Origin: Paenibacillus caui
GTDB taxonomy: Bacteria > Bacillota > Bacilli > Paenibacillales > Paenibacillaceae
Length of the DNA: 64,000 nt
NCBI RefSeq assembly: GCF_019904135.1
Contig: NZ_JAIOGQ010000024.1
Span: forward strand, 1 to 64,000
Direction: 5' to 3'
Below are positions 7,567-16,418 of this stretch, piece after piece. Both the position numbers and the translations under genes were made by a program. How positions within the stretch are numbered: position 1 is the stretch's first letter; each line of letters opens with the position of its first letter. A model generated the notes under the pieces. It made no database searches, was not told the origin of the DNA, and worked only from the letters and a program-made list of their open reading frames with translations.

Positions 7567-8841
7567 ATGAAAGTACAAATAACACCAAGAGTAGCGCTTG
7601 TTGACGAAAGAATTCATATCTATGTCACAGAGCTGCCGCCAGGAGCAAAGCTGAAAATAACGGCGTCCATGCATTTTCCATGGGCAATCAGTGAAAAGTA
7701 TGAATCATTCGCTTGGTTTACCGCAGATGCAAACGGTAGTGTTGATTTATCCAAACACAAACCGGATGCTGGAACTTATGACTATATAGATAGCATGGGG
7801 CTCATTGCATCTTTTCAAAAGGTTAGCAGTGGGGGAGGGAATATCGCTCTTGATCTTTCAATCGATGAAAGTCTATTTATTGATATCGTATGTGAAAGCG
7901 GGCAAGACCGGGAATCTGTAACCCTAGAGCGTATGTTCAAGTTACCTGAAGTGAAGAGACTACAAATTACGGATGAATTTAAGGGAGAGCTGTTTTACGC
8001 TGATCACTCTAACAATAAAACGGTTGTAGTATTGGGTGGATCAGACGGTAAACGAAGTGCTCTTTCGCTTCTGTCAGGACCATTGGCATCTAGAGGCTTT
8101 AACGTTTTAACCGTTGGATATTTTAATGAAGAAGGATTGCCTGAAAAACTTGAAGAAATTCCGCTTGAATATTTTGAAAAAGTGTTTTCTTGGCTTAAAA
8201 AAAATCCATTAACACATGCCAGCGAAATCTATGTACATGGTACATCTAAAGGTGGAGAATTGGCGTTGCTTCTGGCTTCAAGATACAATTTCATTTCTAA
8301 AGTAGCCGTATCTGCACCACATGCCTATTGTTTTCAAGCGTTAGATGGCCTTATGAGTGACAGTAATGTTTCATCATGGTCATATGAAGGAAAATCATTG
8401 CCGTTTATACCCGTTGATAATGACATTTTTTATGAGCATCAGCGTAGTTGCTTAGAAAAGAATACACCCTTTGGGTTTACGACTACATATCGAAAGAGTG
8501 TGGAAATAGCTAAAAATAAAGAAGATGCACGAATAAAAATAGAGAATGCGCATGCCGATCTATTATTGATTGCAGGTCAGGAAGATAATGTGTGGAATAC
8601 CTATGATGCCTGTGTGGAAGTGATGGATGCTTTGGCCAAACACAATTATCAATATGACTACAATCTTTTAGCATATAAAGACTTAGGTCATACATTACCA
8701 ATACCGTATGTTGTACCAATCAGTGAAACATTGAATATAAAAATGGGTTCAGGAGTTTTCACTTGCGGCGGGACATTACAAGGAAATTCTTACGGTCAAG
8801 CGGATTCTTGGCAGAAAACCATAGCATTTTTTATGAATTAA
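7567..8841 (+). CDS. Acyl-CoA thioester hydrolase / bile acid-CoA:amino acid N-acyltransferase (BAAT) family protein
   Basis: 424 residues, start ATG with GGAGG. The N-terminal half (about 1-125) is the beta-sandwich BAAT_N domain (ITPRVALVDERIHIYVTELPP). The C-terminal half is an alpha/beta hydrolase (BAAT_C) with the nucleophile elbow HGTSKGGELALLLASRY (Ser227), a likely acidic residue in IAGQEDNVW and a histidine in DLGHTLPIPYV. Family members hydrolyse acyl-CoA thioesters or transfer the acyl group to amino acids. Bacterial members, including this one behind a MarR regulator, are mostly uncharacterised and could also be resistance or detoxification esterases. Confidence 0.8.
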   Translation: MKVQITPRVALVDERIHIYVTELPPGAKLKITASMHFPWAISEKYESFAWFTADANGSVDLSKHKPDAGTYDYIDSMGLIASFQKVSSGGGNIALDLSIDESLFIDIVCESGQDRESVTLERMFKLPEVKRLQITDEFKGELFYADHSNNKTVVVLGGSDGKRSALSLLSGPLASRGFNVLTVGYFNEEGLPEKLEEIPLEYFEKVFSWLKKNPLTHASEIYVHGTSKGGELALLLASRYNFISKVAVSAPHAYCFQALDGLMSDSNVSSWSYEGKSLPFIPVDNDIFYEHQRSCLEKNTPFGFTTTYRKSVEIAKNKEDARIKIENAHADLLLIAGQEDNVWNTYDACVEVMDALAKHNYQYDYNLLAYKDLGHTLPIPYVVPISETLNIKMGSGVFTCGGTLQGNSYGQADSWQKTIAFFMN

Positions 8842-8863
8842 GATAACAGATGAAAATCAATCT

Positions 8864-8902
8864 AAAAAAGTCGGTTCCTAAATCAGGAACTCGACTTTTT
8901 TT
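8864..8902 (+). terminator. Intrinsic terminator of the MarR-BAAT operon
   Basis: AAAAAAGTCGGTTCCT and AGGAACTCGACTTTTTT form a long stem with a 5-base loop and one bulged base, ending in a T-run. Because of the A-run on the left arm it could work in both directions. Confidence 0.85.
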
Positions 8903-9009
8903 ACGTAGGCTGAGGAAATGCTGCCCTACCACTCGTATCAGTAGAATTCGGCCCTATTTTCAGTTATGGTGGTAAAAGGATAATATACACAGACGAAGCA
9001 GGTGAGACC

Positions 9010-9723
9010 ATGACGGGCATACGCGTTCTGATAGCCGACGACGATAAGGAAATTCGAAATTTAGTGAAGAAATATTTGGACCTGGAAACCTATGAGGTCG
9101 ACACGGCTGCGGATGGCGAGGAGGCCCTTCGCTTGTATGAAGCTCATTCCTATCATCTGGTCCTGCTGGATCTGATGATGCCGAAGGTAGATGGAATAGA
9201 AGTGTGCAGAAGGCTGCGGGAGAAGAGCAATGTACCGATACTCATGCTGACTGCAAAGGACCAGGAACTGGACAAGTGCCTGGGTCTTGGCATCGGGGCG
9301 GATGATTATGTGACGAAGCCCTTCAGCATTCATGAGCTGGTTGCCCGAATCAAGGCACTGATGAGAAGGTATATGGTATTGGGCAGTGACAAAGCCGCAC
9401 AGCAGGAAGCGCAGATTATCAGGTACAAAGGCATGACTATTGATCCGAAGAAATACATCGTGACCAAAGCGGGGGAAGAAATCTCCTTAACGGCCAAAGA
9501 ATTTGAGCTGCTTCACTTTTTCGCCTCACATCCGGAGCAGGTGTTTACCAAAACCCAGATTTTCCGCCAGGTGTGGAACAGCGAATACCTGGAGGACGAT
9601 AATACGGTTATGGTGCATATCCGCAAGCTAAGGATGAAAATAGAGGTTGATCCGTCCAATCCTCGGCTCATTCAGACCGTATGGGGCATCGGGTACCGGT
9701 TTATAGGTGAGCAAGATGAATAA
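9010..9723 (+). CDS. OmpR/PhoB-family response regulator
   Basis: 237 residues. Residues 1-120 are the receiver domain: acidic cluster ADDD at 9-12, phospho-acceptor Asp54 in LLDLMMPK, the switch Thr in MLTAKD and the Lys in VTKPF. The C-terminal winged helix (about 140-237) has LTAKEFELLHFFASHPEQVF and ends with VWGIGYRF, typical of the OmpR group. ATG 9010 follows AGGTGA. The kinase gene overlaps its end by 8 bp, and an ABC exporter follows, whose promoter carries four evenly spaced TTAA boxes that are likely the binding site of this regulator. Confidence 0.92.
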   Translation: MTGIRVLIADDDKEIRNLVKKYLDLETYEVDTAADGEEALRLYEAHSYHLVLLDLMMPKVDGIEVCRRLREKSNVPILMLTAKDQELDKCLGLGIGADDYVTKPFSIHELVARIKALMRRYMVLGSDKAAQQEAQIIRYKGMTIDPKKYIVTKAGEEISLTAKEFELLHFFASHPEQVFTKTQIFRQVWNSEYLEDDNTVMVHIRKLRMKIEVDPSNPRLIQTVWGIGYRFIGEQDE

Positions 9724-10726
9724 GGATAAGAGTATTTATTTGACCTTCCTTCCGTTTGTAGCCGGGGCGGGCCTACTCATAATGGAAGCTGATCAGCCCC
9801 CGGGACTCCTTCGAGGGGCTTTGTTTGCCGTGCTGTTGATCAGTACGGGGTTCGTGCTTTACCAGAGAATACGGCTTAGAATGAAGCTGACAGGGATGGC
9901 TGCGGAGCTCCAAAGAGCCGTTCACGGCAATCTGAACACCCGAATTTTAACAGGTCATGACCGTTTGCTGGATGAGGTTATTTTCTCCATCAATGAATTG
10001 ATCGAGCAGATGGAGAAGGTTCAGGTTCAGACCATCCGGTCCGAGGCGGCCCGCAAAAGCCTGCTGTCGAATATTTCTCATGATATCCGGACACCTCTCA
10101 CCTCTATGATCGGGTATGTCGATGCGCTGAAGGATGATGTAGCAGCAACAGTAGAAGAGAGGCGGGACTATCTGGAGATCATTTCGAGGAAAGCCGGTGG
10201 GCTGAAGGAGCTGATTGACGAGATCTTTCTGATGGCCAAGCTGGACGCGGACGAAATCCCGATGAAAGCGGAAAGGCTGGATTTGGCTGAGTCTGTCAGG
10301 GAATCGGTAATCGAGTTTTGGCCGGAGATGAGCAAACTTGGAATCGAGCTGTCCGCCCGCATTCCGGATGAGCCCTGCCCCGTTAAGGCGGATCGTCTGA
10401 GCCTGCAGCGGATTATGGGCAATATCATCAAGAACGCGTTGTATTACGGCCAAGACGGCAAGGTGCTCGGAATCGATCTGATAGAGAATACGAAGGAGTA
10501 TCAGCTTCATATCTGGGACCGGGGAGCCGGTATTGCGGAAGGAGATTTGCCCCGCATATTCGAGCGAATGTACCGGACGGACCGATCCCGCAATCTGTTG
10601 AGCGGGGGAAGCGGGCTCGGCTTGGCCATTGCCAGGTCCCTGGTGGAAAAGAACGGCGGCAGCATCTGGGCCGAAAGCGTTCCGGGAGAGAAAACGACGG
10701 TTGCCTTTTCGATCCCAAAAGCATAA
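9716..10726 (+). CDS. Sensor histidine kinase (HisKA/HATPase)
   Basis: 336 residues from ATG 9716, whose AGGTGA site lies inside the response regulator end. Two transmembrane helices (about 8-23 and 35-50) are joined by almost no extracellular loop, as in intramembrane-sensing kinases. A HAMP-like linker precedes the HisKA helix with phospho-acceptor His122 in NISHDIRTPLTSM. The ATPase domain shows the N box (IMGNIIKNALYYG), G1 (WDRGAGI), the F box region and G2 (GGSGLGLAIA). It lacks a large sensor domain and may sense through the neighbouring transporter, as in antimicrobial-peptide detoxification modules. Confidence 0.9.
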   Translation: MNKDKSIYLTFLPFVAGAGLLIMEADQPPGLLRGALFAVLLISTGFVLYQRIRLRMKLTGMAAELQRAVHGNLNTRILTGHDRLLDEVIFSINELIEQMEKVQVQTIRSEAARKSLLSNISHDIRTPLTSMIGYVDALKDDVAATVEERRDYLEIISRKAGGLKELIDEIFLMAKLDADEIPMKAERLDLAESVRESVIEFWPEMSKLGIELSARIPDEPCPVKADRLSLQRIMGNIIKNALYYGQDGKVLGIDLIENTKEYQLHIWDRGAGIAEGDLPRIFERMYRTDRSRNLLSGGSGLGLAIARSLVEKNGGSIWAESVPGEKTTVAFSIPKA

Positions 10727-10739
10727 GGCGCCGAACGAA

Positions 10740-10820
10740 TTAAGAAACTGTTAAGAACTGGTTAAGCAGCATTTAAAAGCTGCTGCTTATCATAGTCATT
10801 GAGCCGGTGATGAACCGGCT
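10740..10820 (+). promoter_or_regulatory. Four TTAA boxes at exact 11-bp steps and two hairpins: probable response-regulator target promoter
   Basis: TTAA occurs at 10740, 10751, 10762 and 10773, each exactly 11 bp apart, the first three extended to TTAAG; this is the direct-repeat spacing used by OmpR/PhoB dimers. TATCAT at 10788-10793 could be the -10. No normal -35 is visible, as expected for an activated promoter. Downstream, AGCCGG and CCGGCT (10802-10820) form a 6-bp stem in the leader. The ABC exporter genes follow. Confidence 0.6.
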
Positions 10821-10838
10821 ATAGACAGGAGGTGCAAC

Positions 10839-11759
10839 ATGGAGGCGGTTATCAGGACGACCCATTTGACCAAGAGATACGGAACTCAGAAAGCTGTAGA
10901 CAATCTGCAGATGAATGTTTATCAAGGACAAATCTACGGCTTTCTCGGTCAGAACGGCGCGGGCAAGACGACGACCATTCGAATGCTGCTCGGATTAATC
11001 CAGCCGACTGAGGGGCAGATTGAGATTTTTGGCGAGAGCCTGCTGAAGAACAAGAAAGAAATTTTGAGGAGAACAGGCTCGATAGTAGAGTTCTCCGGCT
11101 TTTACGAGAATCTGACGGCCCGGGAGAATCTGCACATCAATACCAGGCTTAGGGGGATCCACAAGCAGAATGCGGTGGAAGAAGTGCTGGAGATTGTAGG
11201 GCTGCAGGATGAAACCAAAAAGACGGTCGGCAAGTATTCCTTAGGCATGAAGCAAAGGCTGGGGATTGCCAGAGCCATTCTCCATCATCCTGAGCTCCTG
11301 ATTCTGGATGAGCCTACGAACGGCCTCGATCCAATTGGCATCAAAGAGATTCGGAGGCTGATCAAAGCTTTGGCGGAGGAGCGAAAGATCACGATTCTGG
11401 TCTCCAGCCACATTCTGTCCGAGATCGAGCAGCTGGCTGATCACATCGGAGTCATCCATCAAGGCAAGCTGCTGGAGGAGATCTCCTTCGAGGAGCTTCA
11501 CCGAAGAAACCGGAAGTATCTGGAGTTTCAGGTGTCGAACGATAATAAGGCGACTATGCTGCTGGAGAAGGACTGGGGAATCTATGATTACGAGGTTCAT
11601 GACGGCGGCCATATCCGTGTCTATTCCCATTTCGGGGAGCAGGCCAAGCTAAACAGATTTTTTGTAGAGCGCGGTCTTGAGGTGTCCAAGATAAGAATGA
11701 GTGAAGACCGGCTGGAGGATTACTTCGTGAAACGGATAGGCGGTGGGACCATTGGTTAG
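10839..11759 (+). CDS. ABC transporter ATP-binding protein, BcrA/lantibiotic-immunity type
   Basis: 306 residues, ATG with AGGAGG. Walker A is GQNGAGKTTT, the signature is YSLGMKQRLGIA (variant of LSGGQ, common in this group), and Walker B is LLILDEPTNGLDP, with a switch His in SSHILSEIEQL. About 90 C-terminal residues beyond the nucleotide-binding domain are typical of BcrA/EpiF-like subunits. It pairs with the small permease that overlaps its end. The expected role is ATP-driven export or immunity toward a peptide antibiotic or lantibiotic, induced by the adjacent two-component system; the substrate is inferred from the arrangement only. Confidence 0.88.
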   Translation: MEAVIRTTHLTKRYGTQKAVDNLQMNVYQGQIYGFLGQNGAGKTTTIRMLLGLIQPTEGQIEIFGESLLKNKKEILRRTGSIVEFSGFYENLTARENLHINTRLRGIHKQNAVEEVLEIVGLQDETKKTVGKYSLGMKQRLGIARAILHHPELLILDEPTNGLDPIGIKEIRRLIKALAEERKITILVSSHILSEIEQLADHIGVIHQGKLLEEISFEELHRRNRKYLEFQVSNDNKATMLLEKDWGIYDYEVHDGGHIRVYSHFGEQAKLNRFFVERGLEVSKIRMSEDRLEDYFVKRIGGGTIG

Positions 11760-12486
11760 TTTGCTGGCAACCGAACTGCTTAAGCTGAAGCGCGCCAAGA
11801 TGTTTCTGGTCAGTGTAGTGGGTGCGGCAGCGGCTCCGATTATGGTGTTCATCGGTTATCTGGATATGAAGTCCAGGATGCCGGACGAGCCCGCGACCTT
11901 TGCGAAGGCGTTCGGAGAGACCAACCTGTACGTGCTTTTGCTTATAGGATCCCTGCTTTATGGAGTGATAACAGCCTATCTGTTTAACCGCGAGTATGCG
12001 GAAGATACCTTAAAGAACCTGTTAACCATTCCGGTGTCAAGAATAAGCCTGATTGTCAGCAAAATGGTTCTGCTATACCTATGGATCATGGTTTTAACGA
12101 TGTTCGCCTGGGGGCTCATTCTGCTGCTCGGTCTGATCGTGGGATATGAAGGGTTGAGCGCGGACGTATTGCTGGAATCGCTTACAGAATTTTGCATTGG
12201 GGGCAGCCTTCTGTTCCTCCTGTCGACCCCGACCATCTTTATCACGCTGCTGTTTAAAAATTACGTGCCCACCATTATCTTTTCAGCAGTAGTCGTGATG
12301 GGCAATGTGGCGCTAGCGAACCGAGAATACAAAGCGCTCTTTCCTTGGTCGGCGGTACACGTCATAGCGGAGCATGCTTTTGTGCCCGAATATCCGCCGT
12401 TTTATTCCTACATCGCCATTGCGGCTACCTCCATTGCCGGAATGGTAGCAACGATCGTTTATTTCACAAGAGTGGACATTCACTAA
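11743..12486 (+). CDS. ABC-2 type permease, lantibiotic/bacitracin-immunity type
   Basis: 247 residues starting at GTG 11743 (or TTG 11752), overlapping the ATPase gene by 17 bp, which indicates translational coupling. Six hydrophobic segments are visible, with the family-typical N-terminus LATELLKLKRAKMF and the second-helix loop FNREYAEDTLKNLLTIPVSR, the coupling-helix region of ABC-2 exporters. Together with the preceding ATPase it forms a complete exporter. The operon ends at a strong hairpin just downstream. Confidence 0.85.
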   Translation: MGPLVSLLATELLKLKRAKMFLVSVVGAAAAPIMVFIGYLDMKSRMPDEPATFAKAFGETNLYVLLLIGSLLYGVITAYLFNREYAEDTLKNLLTIPVSRISLIVSKMVLLYLWIMVLTMFAWGLILLLGLIVGYEGLSADVLLESLTEFCIGGSLLFLLSTPTIFITLLFKNYVPTIIFSAVVVMGNVALANREYKALFPWSAVHVIAEHAFVPEYPPFYSYIAIAATSIAGMVATIVYFTRVDIH

Positions 12487-12505
12487 TTCGTTTTTCTGTG
12501 ATTTT

Positions 12506-12551
12506 AAAAAGGGGAGGCGAGGCTTCCGTAACGCCTGCATCCTCCCTTTTA
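12506..12551. terminator. Bidirectional terminator between ABC exporter and HAD gene
   Basis: AAAAGGGGAGG and CCTCCCTTTT form a stem with one unpaired G around a long inner loop. It is flanked by A- and T-runs on both sides and serves the two converging operons. Confidence 0.7.
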
Positions 12552-12553
12552 AC

Positions 12554-13423
12554 TTATAGCCGTTGAAAAACAAGTTCTTTTAGTAATTTCATATTTGCAT
12601 GGATTCCTGTTTCATTGAATGCAAGCTTCGTCGAAATTTGTGCAGAACTTTCCTTGTAATAGGAATCTGTAGCAAACCCTAAGGGATGATTGGTAAACAA
12701 GTATCCTCCTTCGTTAGAATCCGCCTGATCATCAGAAGTCGCAATTTCCTCCGGCAAAATCCCATAAATATTCGCCACCTCCTGGATCGCACGCACCTTA
12801 TTTACTTTCTTGTGTAACACATCAATCGTTCGATGTGCTCCATCAATCACAATATACTCCTTACTCAGACCAAGGATTTCCAGCACTGAATTCATATCCT
12901 GAATATATTGGATGATCAAGCTGAGATCACGAAGATGCGGTTTGATCCATAATGAAATACCCGTACGCTTATCTTCAATAAAGTCTACCCAGGGATACCG
13001 TTCGTCATCTAAATACTTAATCAAAGCGGATTTATGTTTGCCAAAAGTATCAATAAACCCGTAATCAGTCAATTTTTTAGAGCCTATATTCACACCATAA
13101 CCAGCATATTCGGGAAAAATAATGACCTTTTCAAGCTGATTAGCGTCAATCAATGGTAAAATAACATCTACAACGCTGATAATATCTTTTCCGGTTGGCA
13201 CAAGTGCTTTTTCTGGACGGCCGCTAACAAAACCGATTCCGACCCCCTTTACATTTAACAAATTTGCAATTTCATGCGTAATATATTCAGGCACTTGATT
13301 CTGCCCATCCGTAATATTGTGGTCTATATCAAATAGCATAAAACGTACTGCTTTCTTCTTGGCCTTTTCATATCTCGCAAGATGCTCTTCTTTTAAATGA
13401 ATCGTATCCATTTCATTTCCCAT
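12554..13423 (-). CDS. HAD-superfamily hydrolase with unusual motif I (sugar-phosphatase-like)
   Basis: 289 residues; ATG 13423 with GGAGG. HAD motifs: motif I FDIDHNITDG (Asp32, Asp34; DIDH instead of the common DxDGT), motif II FVSGRP (Ser67), motif III Lys near VLHKKVNKVRAI (about 206-209), and motif IV TSDDQADSN (Asp231, Asp232, Asp235). The insert between motifs II and III (about 75-200) fits a C2-type cap as in Cof/sucrose-phosphatase-like enzymes, so a small phosphorylated metabolite is likely. It is 20 bp behind a kinase-like gene on the same strand and AT-rich. The pairing suggests opposing or consecutive phosphate chemistry; the substrate is unknown. Confidence 0.7.
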   Translation of the reverse strand: MGNEMDTIHLKEEHLARYEKAKKKAVRFMLFDIDHNITDGQNQVPEYITHEIANLLNVKGVGIGFVSGRPEKALVPTGKDIISVVDVILPLIDANQLEKVIIFPEYAGYGVNIGSKKLTDYGFIDTFGKHKSALIKYLDDERYPWVDFIEDKRTGISLWIKPHLRDLSLIIQYIQDMNSVLEILGLSKEYIVIDGAHRTIDVLHKKVNKVRAIQEVANIYGILPEEIATSDDQADSNEGGYLFTNHPLGFATDSYYKESSAQISTKLAFNETGIHANMKLLKELVFQRL

Positions 13424-13443
13424 TGATTAACCTCCAAATCAGG

Positions 13444-15432
13444 TTATAAATACAAGTTTGCAATCGGAGATAACTTCATCCCCAGATTTTCCAAAATTGT
13501 TTCATTGCTTGATCTGTCAAAAGGGGACTTCCAGTAAATTGGATATTTATGAACAAGTTCAGATATGACATTATTTAATGTTGAGTTTGGATGGTTTTGA
13601 AAGTAGGTAATGATCATCTCCCATGCATAATTAAAAAATCGTGTTCCAAGCATAAATATTTCCAGTGCTTTTTTATTGCCTTCAGGTCCTTGTAGAAGAA
13701 AAGGAATATCTGAAATCATACAGGACCCCAGGGTAAACATAAATCTGATCTTCCATATTTCTTCATCTTCCAGTTCCAAAAATTTCTTCTCTTGTATCAC
13801 GTAGTTCAGCATTGCTGCTTGTAAATGATAGTATTGTTTAGCCGCAGAATCAGTAAATTCTTGTTTATCATAATCATACTGGGGTATGACAATCGAAAAT
13901 TCAGGAATCGAGCTTACTTTGTCATCAATGACGATATTAACCATATTTGCTCTTACTTGATCATAATATCCAAAAAAGTGATAGGCGATCTTAGCTACAT
14001 CATACATATAGTCTTGGCCTTTTAATTCTCCAGTCTTATGATCAATCCAGCCTCTGGGGTCAATATACTTGACCGGCAGGTTACCGTAGTTTTTATAACA
14101 ACTTTTAAAAGATGCAGGGTCTACTAAAATATTTCCGATATTCAAATCCCCATGTAAAGTGCATAGATAGGGAGGATGAAGCAAATGCGTAAGCTGATTG
14201 ATTTGTTCAAAGCATTCAAGAAGCTGCAATGGGCCGAGTAGTTGATCTCCATCCAAGATCAAGTACGGTGCATGAATGAAACTTTCAAAAGAAGGGTCTA
14301 TGCTTTGAGTCTCAAGTAATCGATCCCTAATCTTGTTCTTATGAAATCGCTCAAAAAAATCATCAGGCGCAGGTTCAACCTCATGGATATAAAAGAGATT
14401 TTTATTCTGGTAGACAATATCAATCAGAAAATTTAATATTTCCACGGTATTATAATGGTAGTTGCTAAACCTGTTAAACCCATTGTTCATTAAATAACTT
14501 GTTACGGAAGGCCAAGGATAATAAATTTGTTCCATCCAGCATTCTTCTTTGTCATCATTGATTTCGTAGTTTAATATTTCGGGATAGAGTTCTTTGATTT
14601 TGGGTGACAATTTTTTAATCCATAATATTTCATCACGTAATTTAGAAAATCCTTTTCCCTTTGCAGATTTATAAACGGCATGCTGATTATTGGCTATTTC
14701 TATAGTTAAAGCTGTGTTTGCATAAGAGCCTCCGGCGAGTAACTTAACATTAGCTAGCCCCTTATGATGAAATGTGGAATTATAGATACTATAGCTTTTA
14801 ACTCGATCATTCTGCTCACTGCTTAATGGAATGCTGCAATTGATGGTCCAGCTTCTATCCTGGTTTTGTTGATATTGCATGTTGAATGATGCCTTATAAT
14901 TCTCTCCGCTTCCTATAATGGCATTGAAACACGCATGAATATCAATGAAAGACGAGCTTAAGCATGAGATCACAATGTGCCTGTCATAAGCTTTTATAAA
15001 AATGATTTTCGTATCACAATATTTCATTAGTGAATATAGGTAAGATGAAATAATAAATTCATTGTAATGATATGAATCCACATCCATATCTGGTAACGCA
15101 AGCTCATCTAATATGGATTTAACCTCATGCAAAAAAATAATCGGCTTTGAGTTATAAAACACTGAGGACTGAATATCAAATGGGATGGGGTCAGATGTAT
15201 TGATAACAACCTGAGTTCCCTCTTTTTTTAATGATAACAGCAAACTAGATAATAAATCCCAGTCCCCTTGATTAAAAGCCTTCCAAACTTTCAAACTCCA
15301 TTCATTGATCCTTTTGTAGCTATTTTTGAAATCTGGCGGTGCCGGGTCAAGATCTTTAACTGCCACATCAGGAATGAAATGATTAGGGATTTGCGATAAA
15401 TTTGATTCAAAGTCAGATTCGGGATAATTCAT
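13444..15432 (-). CDS. Large aminoglycoside-phosphotransferase-like kinase with a novel N-terminal domain
   Basis: 662 residues; ATG 15432 with GGAGGCG. The C-terminal part (from about 228) is a protein-kinase-like/APH fold: Gly-rich loop LLAGGSYANTA (G234-G235), Lys255 in HAVYKSA, Glu268 in LRDEILWIKKL, catalytic loop LHGDLNIGNILVD (Asp429, Asn434), and metal-binding Asp458 in YIDPRGW. All key kinase residues are present, so it should be active on a small molecule or sugar. Residues 1-225 match nothing I recognise. Single-domain APH enzymes are about 250-330 residues. AT-rich; forms an operon with the HAD phosphatase downstream. Possible roles: sugar or choline-type phosphorylation in surface glycan work, or resistance. 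Confidence 0.65.
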   Translation of the reverse strand: MNYPESDFESNLSQIPNHFIPDVAVKDLDPAPPDFKNSYKRINEWSLKVWKAFNQGDWDLLSSLLLSLKKEGTQVVINTSDPIPFDIQSSVFYNSKPIIFLHEVKSILDELALPDMDVDSYHYNEFIISSYLYSLMKYCDTKIIFIKAYDRHIVISCLSSSFIDIHACFNAIIGSGENYKASFNMQYQQNQDRSWTINCSIPLSSEQNDRVKSYSIYNSTFHHKGLANVKLLAGGSYANTALTIEIANNQHAVYKSAKGKGFSKLRDEILWIKKLSPKIKELYPEILNYEINDDKEECWMEQIYYPWPSVTSYLMNNGFNRFSNYHYNTVEILNFLIDIVYQNKNLFYIHEVEPAPDDFFERFHKNKIRDRLLETQSIDPSFESFIHAPYLILDGDQLLGPLQLLECFEQINQLTHLLHPPYLCTLHGDLNIGNILVDPASFKSCYKNYGNLPVKYIDPRGWIDHKTGELKGQDYMYDVAKIAYHFFGYYDQVRANMVNIVIDDKVSSIPEFSIVIPQYDYDKQEFTDSAAKQYYHLQAAMLNYVIQEKKFLELEDEEIWKIRFMFTLGSCMISDIPFLLQGPEGNKKALEIFMLGTRFFNYAWEMIITYFQNHPNSTLNNVISELVHKYPIYWKSPFDRSSNETILENLGMKLSPIANLYL

Positions 15433-15977
15433 ATTTTCGCCTCCACTCTATATCCATATATTAGATGATTACCACATTAACTGGAATATGAATCACCAAT
15501 TAATTAAAAAAGGGTTAAAGCGGAAGAATATAATATTGAAGGAAGGCTAAAATTCTTTATCGGGACGTTGTTTGTTCCCCAACTGAAGTTCAGCCCCGGG
15601 AGAATCCACTTTGTCTGGTAGATTTATTTAACATGAGTAGACCTCTCTGAAGTAACTTTTTGTATAGAAGTAAGAGCTGAAGAACACCGAAGAGTATTAA
15701 AACCAATAGTAGATATTTTCTTCTAGTAATAATACACTTCATCATTTTAACTCAAAATTAGGGTATTTCAAAAAATTCAATTCGTTCGTATCGTCTCTTC
15801 AGGCCTTAAATTACCATGATTCAGCGATTTAGCTTGCTTGTGTAGTTGTACACCCTAGAGTGAAGGTGTTGGTTCTTTAAGAATATGTAATTATAACCAA
15901 ATAGCTATTGAAATTTCTATTATATAGGAATATTATTACATTATATTACATATTGTTAATTTCGAGAAGGAATATGC
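15433..15977. other. 545-bp intergenic region upstream of divergent secreted-protein genes
   Basis: No reading frame of note. The AT-rich region must hold the divergent promoters for the kinase-HAD operon (minus strand) and the two secreted proteins (plus strand). Only the rightward promoter at 15908-15936 is clear. I saw no repeats or RNA gene. Confidence 0.5.
15908..15936 (+). promoter_or_regulatory. Sigma-A promoter for the secreted-protein operon
   Basis: TTGAAA at 15908-15913 and TATTAT at 15931-15936 with a 17-bp spacer, about 40 bp ahead of the first secreted protein. Confidence 0.65.
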
Positions 15978-16397
15978 ATGAAGGCCACAAAAAATTTCAA
16001 AACTAAGTTTTTTGGTATTCTATCTTTAGCAATTTTCTGTACGTTGACTTCAGTATCATCGGTATCAGCAGGATCGGGAGCGTCCGCAAATGCTCAAATG
16101 TATCAGCGAGATGGGGTATCATACTTAGAGGGAGGAGTTATTGTCTTCGGTGGTTATGATTTCGTTCCTAGAATTAGTGCATATTATGAGTTATACAGAG
16201 ACGGTACCTACCTTGGATCGAAGAATGCAGTTAGTGACAATTATTATCTTTCCAGTTCTGCTACAGCTCTTCTTACTGATGGTGTTCATACTCAATCAGG
16301 TAATTATACAATGTCATGGTCTGGACGAGTAGAAGACTACTACCTATTTGGTGGAGATTGGACCGACGCAGGAACTGTAAGTTATTATAAACAATAA
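15978..16397 (+). CDS. Small secreted protein of unknown function
   Basis: 139 residues; ATG with GAAGGA. A clear signal peptide occupies residues 1-31: basic start (KATKNFKTK), hydrophobic core FFGILSLAIFCTLTS, cleavage near VSAG. The mature part is rich in Tyr, Ser, Gly and Asp with alternating polar and aromatic residues (for example AYYELYRDGTYLG), suggesting a beta-sandwich. No cysteines remain after cleavage and no catalytic motif is visible. It is followed 21 bp later by a second secreted protein; both are AT-rich like the kinase-HAD operon next door. Function unknown; an extracellular or wall-associated role is the only safe statement. Confidence 0.7.
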   Translation: MKATKNFKTKFFGILSLAIFCTLTSVSSVSAGSGASANAQMYQRDGVSYLEGGVIVFGGYDFVPRISAYYELYRDGTYLGSKNAVSDNYYLSSSATALLTDGVHTQSGNYTMSWSGRVEDYYLFGGDWTDAGTVSYYKQ

Positions 16398-16418
16398 CTA
16401 TTTTATGAAAGGGTGTTA

